Part shown: positions 46,072 through 57,344 of the stretch, in pieces
Layout: every line of letters starts with the position of its first letter
Position numbering within the stretch: the stretch's first letter is position 1
Assembly (NCBI GenBank): GCA_030151365.1
Contig: JASLDW010000006.1
Coordinates: 161,516-225,515, forward strand
DNA length: 64,000 nt
Reading direction: 5' to 3'
DNA from: Lysobacter sp.
GTDB taxonomy: Bacteria; Pseudomonadota; Gammaproteobacteria; Xanthomonadales; Xanthomonadaceae
Translations under genes and position numbers: made by a program
The notes under the pieces: generated by a model
Database searches by the model: none
The model's input: the letters and a program-made list of their open reading frames with translations, nothing else
Told to the model about the DNA's origin: nothing

Positions 46072-47522
46072 CTGCTCTGAAGATTTCCGCGCTCGCCTGC
46101 GCGTTGTTCGCTGCCACCGCCGCGGCGAATGCGGCGCAATTCCCCGCGACGCCGCCGGCGCCCGGTCCCGCGCCGAAATTGCAGGTCCCGACGCCGGTGC
46201 GACAAGTGCTGCCGAACGGCATGGAAGTGATCTCCGTCGCGCGTCCGGGCCTGCCGCTGGTGACCGCTCAGTTGCTGCTGCGTCGTGGCGGCGAGATGGA
46301 TCCCGCGGACAAGGCCGGGCTCGCCGATCTCACCGCGACATTGTTGACCAAGGGAGCGGCGGGTCGCAGCGCCAGCGACCTCGCCGAAGCCGCCGATGCA
46401 CTGGGTGGCTCGCTCGGCAGCAGTACGGGTTGGGACATGGGCGGCGTCGGCATGACGGTGACGACCCCGAAACTGCCGGCGGCATTGTCGTTGCTTGCCG
46501 ACGTGGTCGAGAAGCCGACGCTGGCGCAGGATGAACTCGATCGCGCGCGTGCGCAGGCGCTCGATGATCTCCGTCAGAAGCTGAGTCGTCCGAGTTCGAT
46601 GGCCAGTCTTGCCGGCGCGCGCTTGGTGTTCGGCGCCGGTGCGTACGGACATTCGCGCACGGGCACGCCGGCATCGCTGGCGCGCATCACCCGCGATGAC
46701 GTCATGGCCATGCACAAGCAGGTCTATCGTCCCGACAACGCGATCCTGGTGCTGGCCGGCGACATCACGCCGCAACAGGCCTTGCAGTTGGCGCAGGCCG
46801 CGTTCGCAAGCTGGGCCAAGCCCGCGCAGGCGATGGCGAACGCACCGGCGGGTCGCGCAGCGGCGAAATTGCCGATGCTGCTGGTGATCGACCAGCATGG
46901 CGCCGGGCAGGCCGGTGTCGCGCTGGCGAGTCCCGCGCCCGATCGCGCCGATCCCGGCTACTTCACCGGCGAAGTCGCCAACGCCGTGCTGGGCGGTTCG
47001 TATTCAGCGCGCCTGAACCAGGAAATCCGCATCAAGCGCGGATTGTCCTATGGCGCTTCGAGCCGCTTCGATCCGCGTCGCAGTTCCGGACTGTGGAGCG
47101 CGGGTGCGCAAACCAAGAATCCGTCGGCGCCGCAGGTAGTCGACCTGATGCGTGGCGAAGCCGCGCGTCTCGGCAATGCCCTGGTGGCGGAAGATGAACT
47201 GGCCGCGCGCAAGGCGACCCTGGTCGGCGAATACGGTCGTGGCCTGCAGACCACGCAAGGACTTGCCGGCACGGTCGGGGCGCTCGCGGTGTACGGCATC
47301 GACCTCGCCGAAGTCGGGCGTTACGTCGATCGCGTGCAGGCAGTGACGCCGGCGCAGGTCCAGGCCTATGCCAAGGCCAACATCGATCCCGCGCATGCGG
47401 CCATGGTGGTGGTCGGCGATGCCGGCCTGTTCGGCGCGGAATTGCGCAAGGCGCATCCGGAAACGGTGACGATCCCGCTCGACAAGGTCGATCTCGACAG
47501 CGGCGATCTGCGCGGGAAGTGA
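46068..47522 (+). CDS. Exported M16-family non-catalytic subunit
   Basis: 484 residues. Signal peptide at 1-22. Same fold as the preceding gene but the zinc residues are absent: the aligned segment is GLADLTATLL, with Asp, Ala and Thr in place of the His, Glu and His. The C-terminal Arg-Tyr substrate-binding pair typical of non-catalytic or second halves is present (KRGLSYGASSRF). It ends 23 bases before a bidirectional terminator. Confidence 0.93.
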   Translation: MTALKISALACALFAATAAANAAQFPATPPAPGPAPKLQVPTPVRQVLPNGMEVISVARPGLPLVTAQLLLRRGGEMDPADKAGLADLTATLLTKGAAGRSASDLAEAADALGGSLGSSTGWDMGGVGMTVTTPKLPAALSLLADVVEKPTLAQDELDRARAQALDDLRQKLSRPSSMASLAGARLVFGAGAYGHSRTGTPASLARITRDDVMAMHKQVYRPDNAILVLAGDITPQQALQLAQAAFASWAKPAQAMANAPAGRAAAKLPMLLVIDQHGAGQAGVALASPAPDRADPGYFTGEVANAVLGGSYSARLNQEIRIKRGLSYGASSRFDPRRSSGLWSAGAQTKNPSAPQVVDLMRGEAARLGNALVAEDELAARKATLVGEYGRGLQTTQGLAGTVGALAVYGIDLAEVGRYVDRVQAVTPAQVQAYAKANIDPAHAAMVVVGDAGLFGAELRKAHPETVTIPLDKVDLDSGDLRGK

Positions 47523-47545
47523 TCGCCGCTTGATCGATCGAAACG

Positions 47546-47572
47546 AAACGGGCGCCTCGCGGCGCCCGTTTT
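47546..47572. terminator. Bidirectional intrinsic terminator
   Basis: An 11-bp perfect stem, AAACGGGCGCC (47546-47556) with GGCGCCCGTTT (47561-47571), tetraloop TCGC, followed by one more T. It separates the converging M16 pair and the M13 peptidase gene. Confidence 0.85.
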
Positions 47573-47595
47573 GCATTGCGTCGTCGCGACGCGGA

Positions 47596-49704
47596 TCACC
47601 AGATCCGCACGCGGTCCTTCGGGTCGAGATACATCTTCTGGCCGGTAGTGACGTTGAACGGGCCGTACCAGGCATCGATGTTGCGCACCGTCATCACGCG
47701 GAAGCGCGCCGGCGCGTGGACATCGGTGGCGATGCGGTTGCGCTGCGCGGCGTCGCGGATCTTGGTGCGCCAGCTCTGGGCGAAGGCGAGGAAGAAGCGC
47801 TGGTCGCCGGTCATGCCGTCGATCACCGGCGCTTCCTTGCCGTTGAGCGACTTGTGGTACGCGTCGTATGCGACCGCGAGGCCGGCAAGGTCGGCGATGT
47901 TCTCGCCCAGCGTCTGCAGGCCCTTCACGTGCAGGCCGGGCAGCGCCTCGTAGGCGTCGTACTGCGCGGCGAGCTTCTTGCCGGCGTCCGCGAAGTGCGC
48001 GGCGTCGGCGGGCGTCCACCAGTTGACCATGCGGCCGTCGGCGTCGAAGTCGGCGCCGAGGTTGTCGAAGCTGTGGCTGATCTCGTGGCCGATCACCGCG
48101 CCGATCGAACCGTAGTTGGCAGCGGCATCGGCCTTGGGATCGAAGAACGGCGCCTCGAGGATCGCAGCCGGGAAGTTCAACGCATTCTGCAGCGGCAGGT
48201 TCACTGCGTTCACCGTCTGCGGCGTCATCCACCACTCGGCGCGATCGGGCGCCTTGCCGAGCTTGGCGATCTGGTGCTTGTACTCGGCGAGTCCGGCGCG
48301 TTCGGCATTGCCGAGCGGATCGTCGGCCTTGATCTCGAGCTGCGAATAATCGCGCCAGCTGTCGGGATAGCCGACGCCCACCTTGATCGAGGCGACCTTG
48401 GCCTTGGCCTTGGCCTTGGTGTCGGCGCTCATCCAGTCGAGCTTGTCGATGCGTTCCGGGAACACCGCGAGCAGGTTGTTGACCAGCTGGGTGATCTGTT
48501 CCTTGGAGGACGCCGGGAAATATTTCTCCGCGTAGCGCTTGCCGACGGCGTCGCCGAGCATGCCGTCGGTCACCGCGATGCCGCGCTTCCAGCGTTCGCG
48601 CTGCTGCGGGATGCCGTTGAGCGCGGTGCCGTTGAAGGCGAAGGAAAGATCATCGAAGGCCTTGGGCAGGAAGGCGGCATTGCGGTCGATGGCGTGGAAG
48701 GTCAGCCAGGCTTTCCAGGCGTCGATCGGCTGGCTGCCGACCAGCGCGGAAAGTTTGGTGATCGCCTGCGGCTGCCACGCATCGATGGCCTGCTGGCCGT
48801 CGAGACCGGCTGCCTTGAAGTAGGCACCCCAGTCGAGGCCCGGTGCCTTCTTGGTGAAGTCGGCGGTGGCCCACAGGTTGTTGGCCTTGTGGGTGTCCTG
48901 GCTGTCGGTGAGCGGCGCGTGCGCCTTGGCGATCTGCATTTCCAGCGCCATGACCTGCTTGGCCTTGGCGTTCGCATCGGCAACGCCCGCCTGTTTCAGC
49001 ATCGCGCCGATATAAGTCTCGTATTTGCCCCGGATCTCGGCCATCGCCTTGTCGTTCGACAGGTAGTAGTCGCGATCGGGCAGGCCGAGGCCGCCCTGCA
49101 GCAGGTAGGCGACGTTCTTCGAGGGATCGGTCAGGCCCTGGGTCACGAACAGGCCGAACAGGCGATCGGTGTGGAAATTGGTGGCGTTGATGGGATCGAC
49201 ATCGGCGCGCAGGCCGCTGCCGAGGTATTGCGACAGCGCGGCCTTGTCCTTGATGCCGTCGATGGCGTCGAGTTCCGGCTTCAGCGGCGCGATGCCGCGT
49301 TGCTCGATGCCGGCGGTGTCCATGTAGGCGTTGTAGGCGTTGGCGATGCGCGCTTCGTCGCTGCCGGCGGCCGGCTTGGACGCGGCGATGCCCTGGATCA
49401 GTTCCTTCTCGCGCTGCTCGGCTTTGTTGAAGACGTCGAGGAAGGAGCCGGTGGAGGAACGGTCGGCGGGGATCTCGGCCTTCTTCGCCCATTCGCCGTT
49501 GGCGTAGGCGTCGAAGTCGTCGCCGGGCTTCACCGTCTTGTCGATGCCGGCAAGATCGATGCCGATGGTAGGGGTGGTCGGCGTTGCGGCCTTGGCGGGC
49601 GCGTTGGCATCGGCGGCGGGCGCGGAGGCATTGGGTTTGCAGGCGGCGAGGGCGCCGAGCACGGCAAGCGCGAGGACGGTGCGGCGGATGGGTTGGGCGT
49701 TCAT
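47596..49704 (-). CDS. M13-family (neprilysin-like) zinc metallopeptidase, lipoprotein
   Basis: 702 residues. Lipobox LAAC with Cys22 suggests membrane anchoring by lipid, followed by an Ala/Pro/Thr linker. Peptidase motifs HEISH at 540-544 and ENIADLAG at about 601-608 supply the zinc ligands and catalytic Glu; the NATNFH and later WRTKIRD motifs are typical. It probably degrades peptides in the periplasm or at the cell surface. Convergent with the M16 pair. Confidence 0.95.
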   Translation of the reverse strand: MNAQPIRRTVLALAVLGALAACKPNASAPAADANAPAKAATPTTPTIGIDLAGIDKTVKPGDDFDAYANGEWAKKAEIPADRSSTGSFLDVFNKAEQREKELIQGIAASKPAAGSDEARIANAYNAYMDTAGIEQRGIAPLKPELDAIDGIKDKAALSQYLGSGLRADVDPINATNFHTDRLFGLFVTQGLTDPSKNVAYLLQGGLGLPDRDYYLSNDKAMAEIRGKYETYIGAMLKQAGVADANAKAKQVMALEMQIAKAHAPLTDSQDTHKANNLWATADFTKKAPGLDWGAYFKAAGLDGQQAIDAWQPQAITKLSALVGSQPIDAWKAWLTFHAIDRNAAFLPKAFDDLSFAFNGTALNGIPQQRERWKRGIAVTDGMLGDAVGKRYAEKYFPASSKEQITQLVNNLLAVFPERIDKLDWMSADTKAKAKAKVASIKVGVGYPDSWRDYSQLEIKADDPLGNAERAGLAEYKHQIAKLGKAPDRAEWWMTPQTVNAVNLPLQNALNFPAAILEAPFFDPKADAAANYGSIGAVIGHEISHSFDNLGADFDADGRMVNWWTPADAAHFADAGKKLAAQYDAYEALPGLHVKGLQTLGENIADLAGLAVAYDAYHKSLNGKEAPVIDGMTGDQRFFLAFAQSWRTKIRDAAQRNRIATDVHAPARFRVMTVRNIDAWYGPFNVTTGQKMYLDPKDRVRIW

Positions 49705-49802
49705 GCAGGGGACCTTGCGGGAGGGAACCCGGCGATGTTGCGCCGTTCAGTCTTAGGAACATGTGCAGGAAGTCATTTCGTTCCGGCGCATTCACCCAAG
49801 AA

Positions 49803-49824
49803 GACGCCGGCTTGCGCCGGCGTC
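49803..49824 (-). terminator. Terminator downstream of actP
   Basis: A 9-bp perfect stem, GACGCCGGC (49803-49811) with GCCGGCGTC (49816-49824), loop TTGC. On the minus strand it is followed by TTCTT, a short imperfect T-tract, 66 bases after the actP stop at 49891. Confidence 0.55.
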
Positions 49825-49890
49825 GAATGCCCGAGGGAGACGGGCGGTGGGCGCGCGAGGGTCGCGGCGCCCGAAGCGGTGGTTCTTCGT

Positions 49891-51624
49891 TCAGTGACCG
49901 GAGGCCCTCGACGCGCCCAGGCCGGTTTCCGCGCGAACTTCCTGCGCTTCGTAGTCGGCGCGTTCGCGTCGGGCGTTCGCGCTCTTGTCGGTGATCGAGA
50001 ACAGCCAGATCCCCACGAACGCGATCGTCATCGAAAACAGTGCCGGCGAGGTGTAGGGGAACGGCGCCGTGCCCTTGGCGTGGCCGAGCGTCGCTTCCCA
50101 CACCGACGGCGACAGCAGCGTCAGCACCAGCGAGGTGATCAGGCCGAGCGAGCCGCCGATCACCGCGCCGCGCGTGGTGCAGTTTTTCCACAGCAGCGAC
50201 AGGATTAGCACCGGGAAGTTGGCGGACGCCGCGATCGCGAAGGCCAGCGACACCATGAAGGCGACGTTCTGCTTCTCGAAGGCGATGCCGAGCAGCACGG
50301 CGACGATGCCGAGGATCACGGTGGTGATGCGCGACACCTTCAGTTCCGAACCCGGGGCCGGATTGCCCTGCTTGATCATCGTCGCGTAGAGATCGTGCGA
50401 GACCGCCGAGGCGCCCGACAGCGTCAATCCGGCGACCACCGCGAGGATCGTGGCGAAGGCCACCGCGGAGATGAAGCCCATGAAGACGTTGCCGCCGACC
50501 GCGTTGCCCACCAGCACCGCCGCCATGTTGGTGGCGCCGGCGCCGCCTTTGATCACGCCCTTGGCGACGTCTGAGAACTCGGGGTTGGTCAGCACCAGCG
50601 CGATCGCGCCGAAACCGATGATGAAGATCAGGATGTAGAAGTAGCCGATCCAGGTCGTCGCCCACAGCACCGACTTGCGCGCCTGCTTGGCATCGGGGAC
50701 GGTGAAGAAGCGCATCAGGATGTGCGGAAGTCCCGCGGTGCCGAACATCAGCGCCATGCCGAACGAGATCGCCGAGATCGGATCCTTGACGAATCCGCCG
50801 GGCCCCATGATCGCCAATCCTGCCTTGTGCGCTTCTTCCGGCGTCTTGCCGGCGTTGGCGGCGACCTGCGTCTTGACGTCCACTGCGGCGGCGAACAGGC
50901 GTTCGAAGCTGAAGCCGTAGTGCGCCATGATCATCAGCGCCATGAAGGTGACGCCGCACAGCAACATGCAGGCCTTGATGATCTGCACCCACGTGGTTGC
51001 CGTCATGCCGCCGAACAGCACGTAGATCATCATCAGCGCGCCGACCAGTACCACCGCGACCCAGTAGTCGAGGCCGAACAGCAGCTTGATCAATGCGCCG
51101 GCGCCGACCATCTGCGCGATCAGGTAGAACAACACCGTCACCAGCGTGCCGGCGGCGGCGAACATGCGGATCGGTTTCTGCTGGAAGCGGTAACCGGCGA
51201 CGTCGGCGAAGGTGTACTTGCCGAGGTTGCGCAGGCGTTCCGCCATCAGGAAGGTGAGGATGGGCCAGCCGACCAGGAAGCCGATCGCGTAGATCAGGCC
51301 GTCGTAGCCGTCCTTCATCACAGCCGCGGTGATGCCGAGGAAGGATGCCGCCGACATGTAGTCGCCGGCGATGGCAAGGCCGTTCTGGAAGCCGGTGATG
51401 CCGCCGCCCGCGGTGTAGAAGTCGGACGCCGAGCGCGTGCGCTTCGCCGCCCACTTGGTGATCCACAGCGTCAGCGCGACGAAGACCACGAACATGCTGA
51501 TCGCCAGCCAGTTGGTCGGCTGCTTGGTGGTCTGGCCGATGTCGCCGCCGGCGGCGAGGACGTTGCCGGACGCCAATGCCAGCGACGCGAATGCGGCTAG
51601 GCGCGAATGAAGGAGGCGACTCAT
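49891..51624 (-). CDS. actP: Cation/acetate symporter ActP
   Basis: 577 residues, about 13 transmembrane helices. Sodium:solute symporter family, ActP branch: signal-like first segment, then SDFYTAGGGITGFQNGLAIAGD broken across the first core helices, and the LPHILMRFFTVPDAK motif. It imports acetate and other short monocarboxylates. The start overlaps the yjcH stop (ATGA). Acetyl-CoA synthetase is encoded divergently upstream of the operon. Confidence 0.95.
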   Translation of the reverse strand: MSRLLHSRLAAFASLALASGNVLAAGGDIGQTTKQPTNWLAISMFVVFVALTLWITKWAAKRTRSASDFYTAGGGITGFQNGLAIAGDYMSAASFLGITAAVMKDGYDGLIYAIGFLVGWPILTFLMAERLRNLGKYTFADVAGYRFQQKPIRMFAAAGTLVTVLFYLIAQMVGAGALIKLLFGLDYWVAVVLVGALMMIYVLFGGMTATTWVQIIKACMLLCGVTFMALMIMAHYGFSFERLFAAAVDVKTQVAANAGKTPEEAHKAGLAIMGPGGFVKDPISAISFGMALMFGTAGLPHILMRFFTVPDAKQARKSVLWATTWIGYFYILIFIIGFGAIALVLTNPEFSDVAKGVIKGGAGATNMAAVLVGNAVGGNVFMGFISAVAFATILAVVAGLTLSGASAVSHDLYATMIKQGNPAPGSELKVSRITTVILGIVAVLLGIAFEKQNVAFMVSLAFAIAASANFPVLILSLLWKNCTTRGAVIGGSLGLITSLVLTLLSPSVWEATLGHAKGTAPFPYTSPALFSMTIAFVGIWLFSITDKSANARRERADYEAQEVRAETGLGASRASGH

Positions 51625-51935
51625 GGGTTGTCCTCCAGCACCTGCGCGGCGAGGCGGTCGAATTCGCTGTTGGCGCGCCGCACATAGAAGCCGGTCAACG
51701 CAATGGTGAACACCATCAAGCCGATCGCGATCGGGATGCCGATGGTGCTGACGCCGTCGCCGATCGGCTGGGCGAGGAAGGACTTGTCGAAGGCGATCAG
51801 GCCGATGTAACCGAAGTAGGCGACCAGCATCAGGATGGTGAGCGTCCATCCCAGCGTGTTGCGCTTGTGCTTCAGCTCCTTGTAGATCGGGCTGGCGGCG
51901 ATGCGGTCGATGCGTGGATCACCGGTGGCGTTCAT
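51621..51935 (-). CDS. yjcH: DUF485 membrane protein YjcH
   Basis: 104 residues with two transmembrane helices (about 30-52 and 66-88) and the family elements near YKELKHKRNTLGW and FYVRRANSEFDRL. It almost always accompanies actP and probably assists the transporter. It is located 46 bases after the porin stop and overlaps actP. Confidence 0.94.
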   Translation of the reverse strand: MNATGDPRIDRIAASPIYKELKHKRNTLGWTLTILMLVAYFGYIGLIAFDKSFLAQPIGDGVSTIGIPIAIGLMVFTIALTGFYVRRANSEFDRLAAQVLEDNP

Positions 51936-51981
51936 CGTGCGGGTTCCTTGTTGTCGTGATTGTCGTGGGACTGCACTGGAC

Positions 51982-53439
51982 TCAGAAGCTGTACTTCACC
52001 GTTGCCTGGACGCGCTTGAGGTCGCCGGACCGGTTGTCTTCGAGATCGCGCTTGCCGTAGGTGATCTCGGCGCCGAGATCGAGTTTCGGGATCGGGCTGT
52101 AGATCAGGTTGGCGTGGATCGAACTGGCGCGTTCGGTCACGCCATAGCTGCCGAGGCCCCAGCCGGGCAGGCTCTTGTTGTTGTCGAATTCGGCCATCGA
52201 ATACATCAGGTTGCCGCGCAGCTTGGGCGAGAAAGCGTGGCGCCAGGACACGAAGCCGCCGTAACCGTCGAGCGGATGCAGGTTGCCGGCCGAGTCGAGC
52301 ACGGTGTCGCTGCCGAGGCCGAAGCCCATGTAGCGGCCGATGCCGCTGCCGGCGTTGACCATGTAGCGCAGGTCGTCGTTCTTGCCGATGTTGAAGTTGC
52401 CGGCGACGCTGACCGCGCCGCCGGTCGCGGTCTTGGCCGACTGGTAGCTGCCGTTGGTGAGCTTGTTCTGGTATTCGAACTGGCGCGCCAGCAGCGCCAC
52501 CGAGAAGTGGCCCCAATTGCCCTTGGTCGTGTAGCGCGCGGTGAGGTCGGGCATCACGTTGGCGCCGGAATTGGCGAGGCGCGCGCCGGTGGCGACGCTG
52601 CCGATGGTGGTCTGGGGATTCTCCGCCGAGAACGACCAGTTGCCCTTGGCGTAACGGATCTGCGCCTGGCGCACGAAGATGGTGCTTTCGGTCGGGCCGA
52701 CGAAATCGACCGCATCCGGCAAGGCAGCGACATCCTGGAAGTTGCTCCAGGTCTGGCCGGCCAGCCAGTTGTTCCATTGCACATAGGCCTGGCGCAGGGT
52801 CACGCCGTAGGTATTGGTCGAGGTCTCGTTGCCGAGGAAGGCATTGCTGCCGCCGCCGTAGAAATCCATCTCGACGTAGCCCTTGAGCTTGTCGCCGCCC
52901 GAGGTCACGGTGTCGGCGCTCAACCAGAAGCGCGACAGCTGCGCGGAAATGTCGGTATAGGCATTGCCGCCGTTGGCGGGCGGTGCGCTGACCGGGATCT
53001 GGCTGGGCAGGTAGAAGAGGCGCCCCGCATTGCCGTCATCGATCTTGCCGTCGCTGGTCTTGGTCGCCATCGCGTCGAGCTTGACGAAGCCGCCATAGGA
53101 GAACGTGGTGCCCGGATTGCCGGCGGTGCTGATCGTCGTCGCCTGGATCGGTTGCTTGCCGGCCGCCAGCGGCGCCGGTTGCGCCGCCTTGACCTTGTCG
53201 AGTTCGGTCTTGGTCATCGTGACCTGCGCGCTGGTATCGGCGGCTTCCGCGCGCGTGGTATCGAGCTGCGCCTGCTGTTGCTGCTGTGCGTTCACCAGCG
53301 CCTTCACCTGCGCTTCGAGTTGGGCGATGCGCGCTTCCAGCTCCTTTTCCTTCTTGGTGGCGGCGAACGCGGGATTGGCGGCGGCCAGCGCGACGGTGAT
53401 CGCAAGCGCCAGCGGTGTGCGGAGACTGGGTCGTTTCAT
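51982..53439 (-). CDS. DcaP-like trimeric outer-membrane porin
   Basis: 485 residues. Signal peptide at 1-26, then a coiled-coil segment (about 28-66, KKEKELEARIAQLEAQVKAL) with a Gln-rich stretch, then a beta-barrel (from about 110) with alternating strands and a terminal Phe (VKYSF). This coiled-coil plus barrel layout is that of the DcaP family, which takes up dicarboxylates and other small anions. Being first in the yjcH-actP operon and divergent from acs suggests acetate or related acids as cargo. Confidence 0.9.
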   Translation of the reverse strand: MKRPSLRTPLALAITVALAAANPAFAATKKEKELEARIAQLEAQVKALVNAQQQQQAQLDTTRAEAADTSAQVTMTKTELDKVKAAQPAPLAAGKQPIQATTISTAGNPGTTFSYGGFVKLDAMATKTSDGKIDDGNAGRLFYLPSQIPVSAPPANGGNAYTDISAQLSRFWLSADTVTSGGDKLKGYVEMDFYGGGSNAFLGNETSTNTYGVTLRQAYVQWNNWLAGQTWSNFQDVAALPDAVDFVGPTESTIFVRQAQIRYAKGNWSFSAENPQTTIGSVATGARLANSGANVMPDLTARYTTKGNWGHFSVALLARQFEYQNKLTNGSYQSAKTATGGAVSVAGNFNIGKNDDLRYMVNAGSGIGRYMGFGLGSDTVLDSAGNLHPLDGYGGFVSWRHAFSPKLRGNLMYSMAEFDNNKSLPGWGLGSYGVTERASSIHANLIYSPIPKLDLGAEITYGKRDLEDNRSGDLKRVQATVKYSF

Positions 53440-53515
53440 GTTGGGTTCCCATGAAGAGAGATCCGTGCGGGGCCACGGCGATCGGAGCGTGCGCCGCTCG
53501 ACGGGCGGCTGACCA

Positions 53516-53560
53516 TTCACCTTTGGTCGAATGCAAGGTGAATTACGACCAAGGTCTAAG
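53516..53560. promoter_or_regulatory. Paired inverted motifs in the porin/acs divergent promoter
   Basis: Two related elements face opposite ways: on the minus strand ATTCGACCAAAGGTGAA (53516-53532, towards the porin gene) and on the plus strand TTACGACCAAGGTCTAA (53543-53559, towards acs). They share a CGACCAA-GGT core. They also form interleaved inverted repeats (TTCACCTT/AAGGTGAA and TTGGTCG/CGACCAA). They are the most likely binding sites for the CrbR-type regulator encoded behind acs. A further 6-bp hairpin (GCGATG/CATCGC, 53562-53576) lies downstream in the acs leader. Confidence 0.55.
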
Positions 53561-53635
53561 TGCGATGTTGCATCGCGGCAGCACGGATGCGGCACACTCT
53601 CTACCTCAACGAACACGATCCATTGGGAGGACGCC

Positions 53636-55587
<1,952 letters not shown>

Positions 55588-55591
<4 letters not shown>

Positions 55592-56265
55592 GCAGGGTCG
55601 CGACGCTGCTGATCGCGGACGACCATCCGCTGTTCCGCGAAGCGTTGCGCGGCGTGGTCGCGCGCCTGTTGCCACAGGCGAAGATCAACGAAGCCGAAAA
55701 CGCCGGCGCCTTGTACGCGCTGGTGGATGCGCATCCCGACGCCGACCTGTTGCTGCTCGACCTCAACATGCCGGGCGTGCACGGGTTCTCGGCATTGGTG
55801 CACCTGCGCGCCAGCCATCCGCAATTGCCGGTGGTGATGGTGTCGGCGCGCGAGGAACCGGCGGTGATGCGGCGCGCGCTCGATCATGGCGCCGTCGGTT
55901 TCATCCCCAAGTCCTCCGACGCGGCGACGCTGGCCCATGCGCTGCAACAGGTACTGGATGGCGAGCGCTGGGTGCCGGAAGCCGCGCTCGCGGCGGTGCC
56001 GACCAGCGACGAGGAACACGCCGTCGCCGCCCGTGTCCGCGAGCTGACGCCGCAGCAGTTCCGCGTGTTGCAGATGCTCGGCACCGGCCTGCTCAACAAG
56101 CAGATCGGCTACGAACTCGGTGTGTCGGAAGCGACGATCAAGGCGCACATGAGCGCGATCATGCGCAAGCTCGGCGCGCGCAACCGCACCCAGGCGATCC
56201 TGATCGCCGGCAGGCTCGCGGTCGATCCCGATGCCGTGCAGGCGCCGCCCGAAGACATCGATTGA
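55588..56265 (+). CDS. NarL/LuxR-family response regulator, CrbR-like
   Basis: 225 residues from a GTG overlapping the acs stop. Receiver domain with acidic pair Asp11-Asp12 and phospho-acceptor Asp58 (LLLDLNMPG), conserved Lys in FIPKSS, and a C-terminal LuxR helix-turn-helix (LLNKQIGYELGVSEATIKAHM). In Vibrio and Pseudomonas the CrbS/CrbR pair switches on acs; the coupling to acs and the CrbS-type kinase gene 2.8 kb downstream make this the CrbR equivalent. Confidence 0.93.
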
Positions 56266-56397
56266 CCGCACGCTTCGGACGCCTGAATGGGCGCCTGCCA
56301 TGCCTTTGCAACAGGATGGCGTAGGATAGGGACACCCGGAGCCACGATGGCACCGGCATGTGGGCAACACGGACAGTTCCCGGCAAAGGCCAAGCGC

Positions 56398-57336
56398 ATG
56401 GAATCGCTGAAATCCCTTGTGGTCAAACCGCTCCAGTCGGCGGCGCTGGCTGCCGGCCTGTCGCGGCGCGTCGCGCGACGGATGCCGGTGCGGCGGGTCG
56501 TGATGCTGCATGGCGTCGGCCCGGGCGAACTCGAAGTCGCCGCCTTCGTCGCGCAGATGGAATGGCTGGCGCGCAACTTCCGCGTGGTGTCGCTCGACGA
56601 ATTGATCGCCGGCGTGAGCACTGGAGCTCCCGCCATGCAGGAAGTCGCACTGACCTTCGACGACGGCTTGCGTTGCCACGCCGAGATCGTCGCGCCGGTA
56701 TTGTCGCGCCTTGGCCTGCCGGCGACGTTCTTCGTCTGTCCCGGCCTGATGTCCGAACGCCGCTGGTTGTGGAACCACGAAGTGCGCGTGCGCCTGCATC
56801 TGCTCGACGATGCGCAACGCCGGGCATTGGCGATGGACACCGGCGCGCCCGGGCCCGATGTCGAACCGTGGGTGGAATGGATGAAGACGCTGCCGGTGAT
56901 GGCGCGCCAGCAGGTGGAGGCGCTGATCCGTGCGCGCACGTCGGGATTCGTGCCGACACCGGAACAGCATGCGCGCTTCGATCCGGTGAGCTGGGAGCAG
57001 CTGCGGACGCTGGACAGCGATCTCTTCACCGTCGGTTCGCATACCTCCAGCCATCCGATCCTCACCACGCTGGACCAGGCGGAACTGGAGAGCGAACTGC
57101 GCGGCAGCCGCGATGCCCTCGAACGATTCCTCGGCAAGCCTGTCGATCTCTTCTGCTATCCGAACGGATCGCAGGATCGTCGCGTGCGCGAGACCACCGC
57201 GAAGGTCTATCGCGCGGCGGTGACGACCGAAAGCGGATTCGTCGGCGACGGCGAGGATCTGCACGATCTCCCGCGCTTCCCGGTCGCCGACAGCGTCGCG
57301 CTGTTCGCATGGCGCATGCATCGCCCGCAAGCCTGA
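56398..57336 (+). CDS. Polysaccharide deacetylase (carbohydrate esterase 4)
   Basis: 312 residues. NodB-type domain: metal-binding TFDDGL (Asp88, Asp89) and HTSSHP, with YPNG later. It removes N- or O-acetyl groups from a polysaccharide. No signal peptide is seen, so it may act on a cytosolic or lipid-linked intermediate. The start at 56398 is preferred: an ATG at 56347 has a better ribosome-binding site but the 17 extra codons have unusually AT-rich third positions for this genome. The ATP-grasp/phosphatase fusion begins eight bases after its stop. Confidence 0.88.
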   Translation: MESLKSLVVKPLQSAALAAGLSRRVARRMPVRRVVMLHGVGPGELEVAAFVAQMEWLARNFRVVSLDELIAGVSTGAPAMQEVALTFDDGLRCHAEIVAPVLSRLGLPATFFVCPGLMSERRWLWNHEVRVRLHLLDDAQRRALAMDTGAPGPDVEPWVEWMKTLPVMARQQVEALIRARTSGFVPTPEQHARFDPVSWEQLRTLDSDLFTVGSHTSSHPILTTLDQAELESELRGSRDALERFLGKPVDLFCYPNGSQDRRVRETTAKVYRAAVTTESGFVGDGEDLHDLPRFPVADSVALFAWRMHRPQA

Positions 57337-57344
57337 GCGCGATC

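Noticed and set aside
48650..51685. Long minus-strand open frame (about 1,011 codons) across actP and the M13 gene
   Set aside because: It is in another frame of the same strand as actP and the M13 gene and runs across their intergenic gap; its product has no family signature.
56287..56397. Longer N-terminus for the polysaccharide deacetylase
   Set aside because: The ATG at 56347 has a good ribosome-binding site, but the extra codons have many A/T third positions, unlike real coding sequence here. It remains possible but is not preferred.
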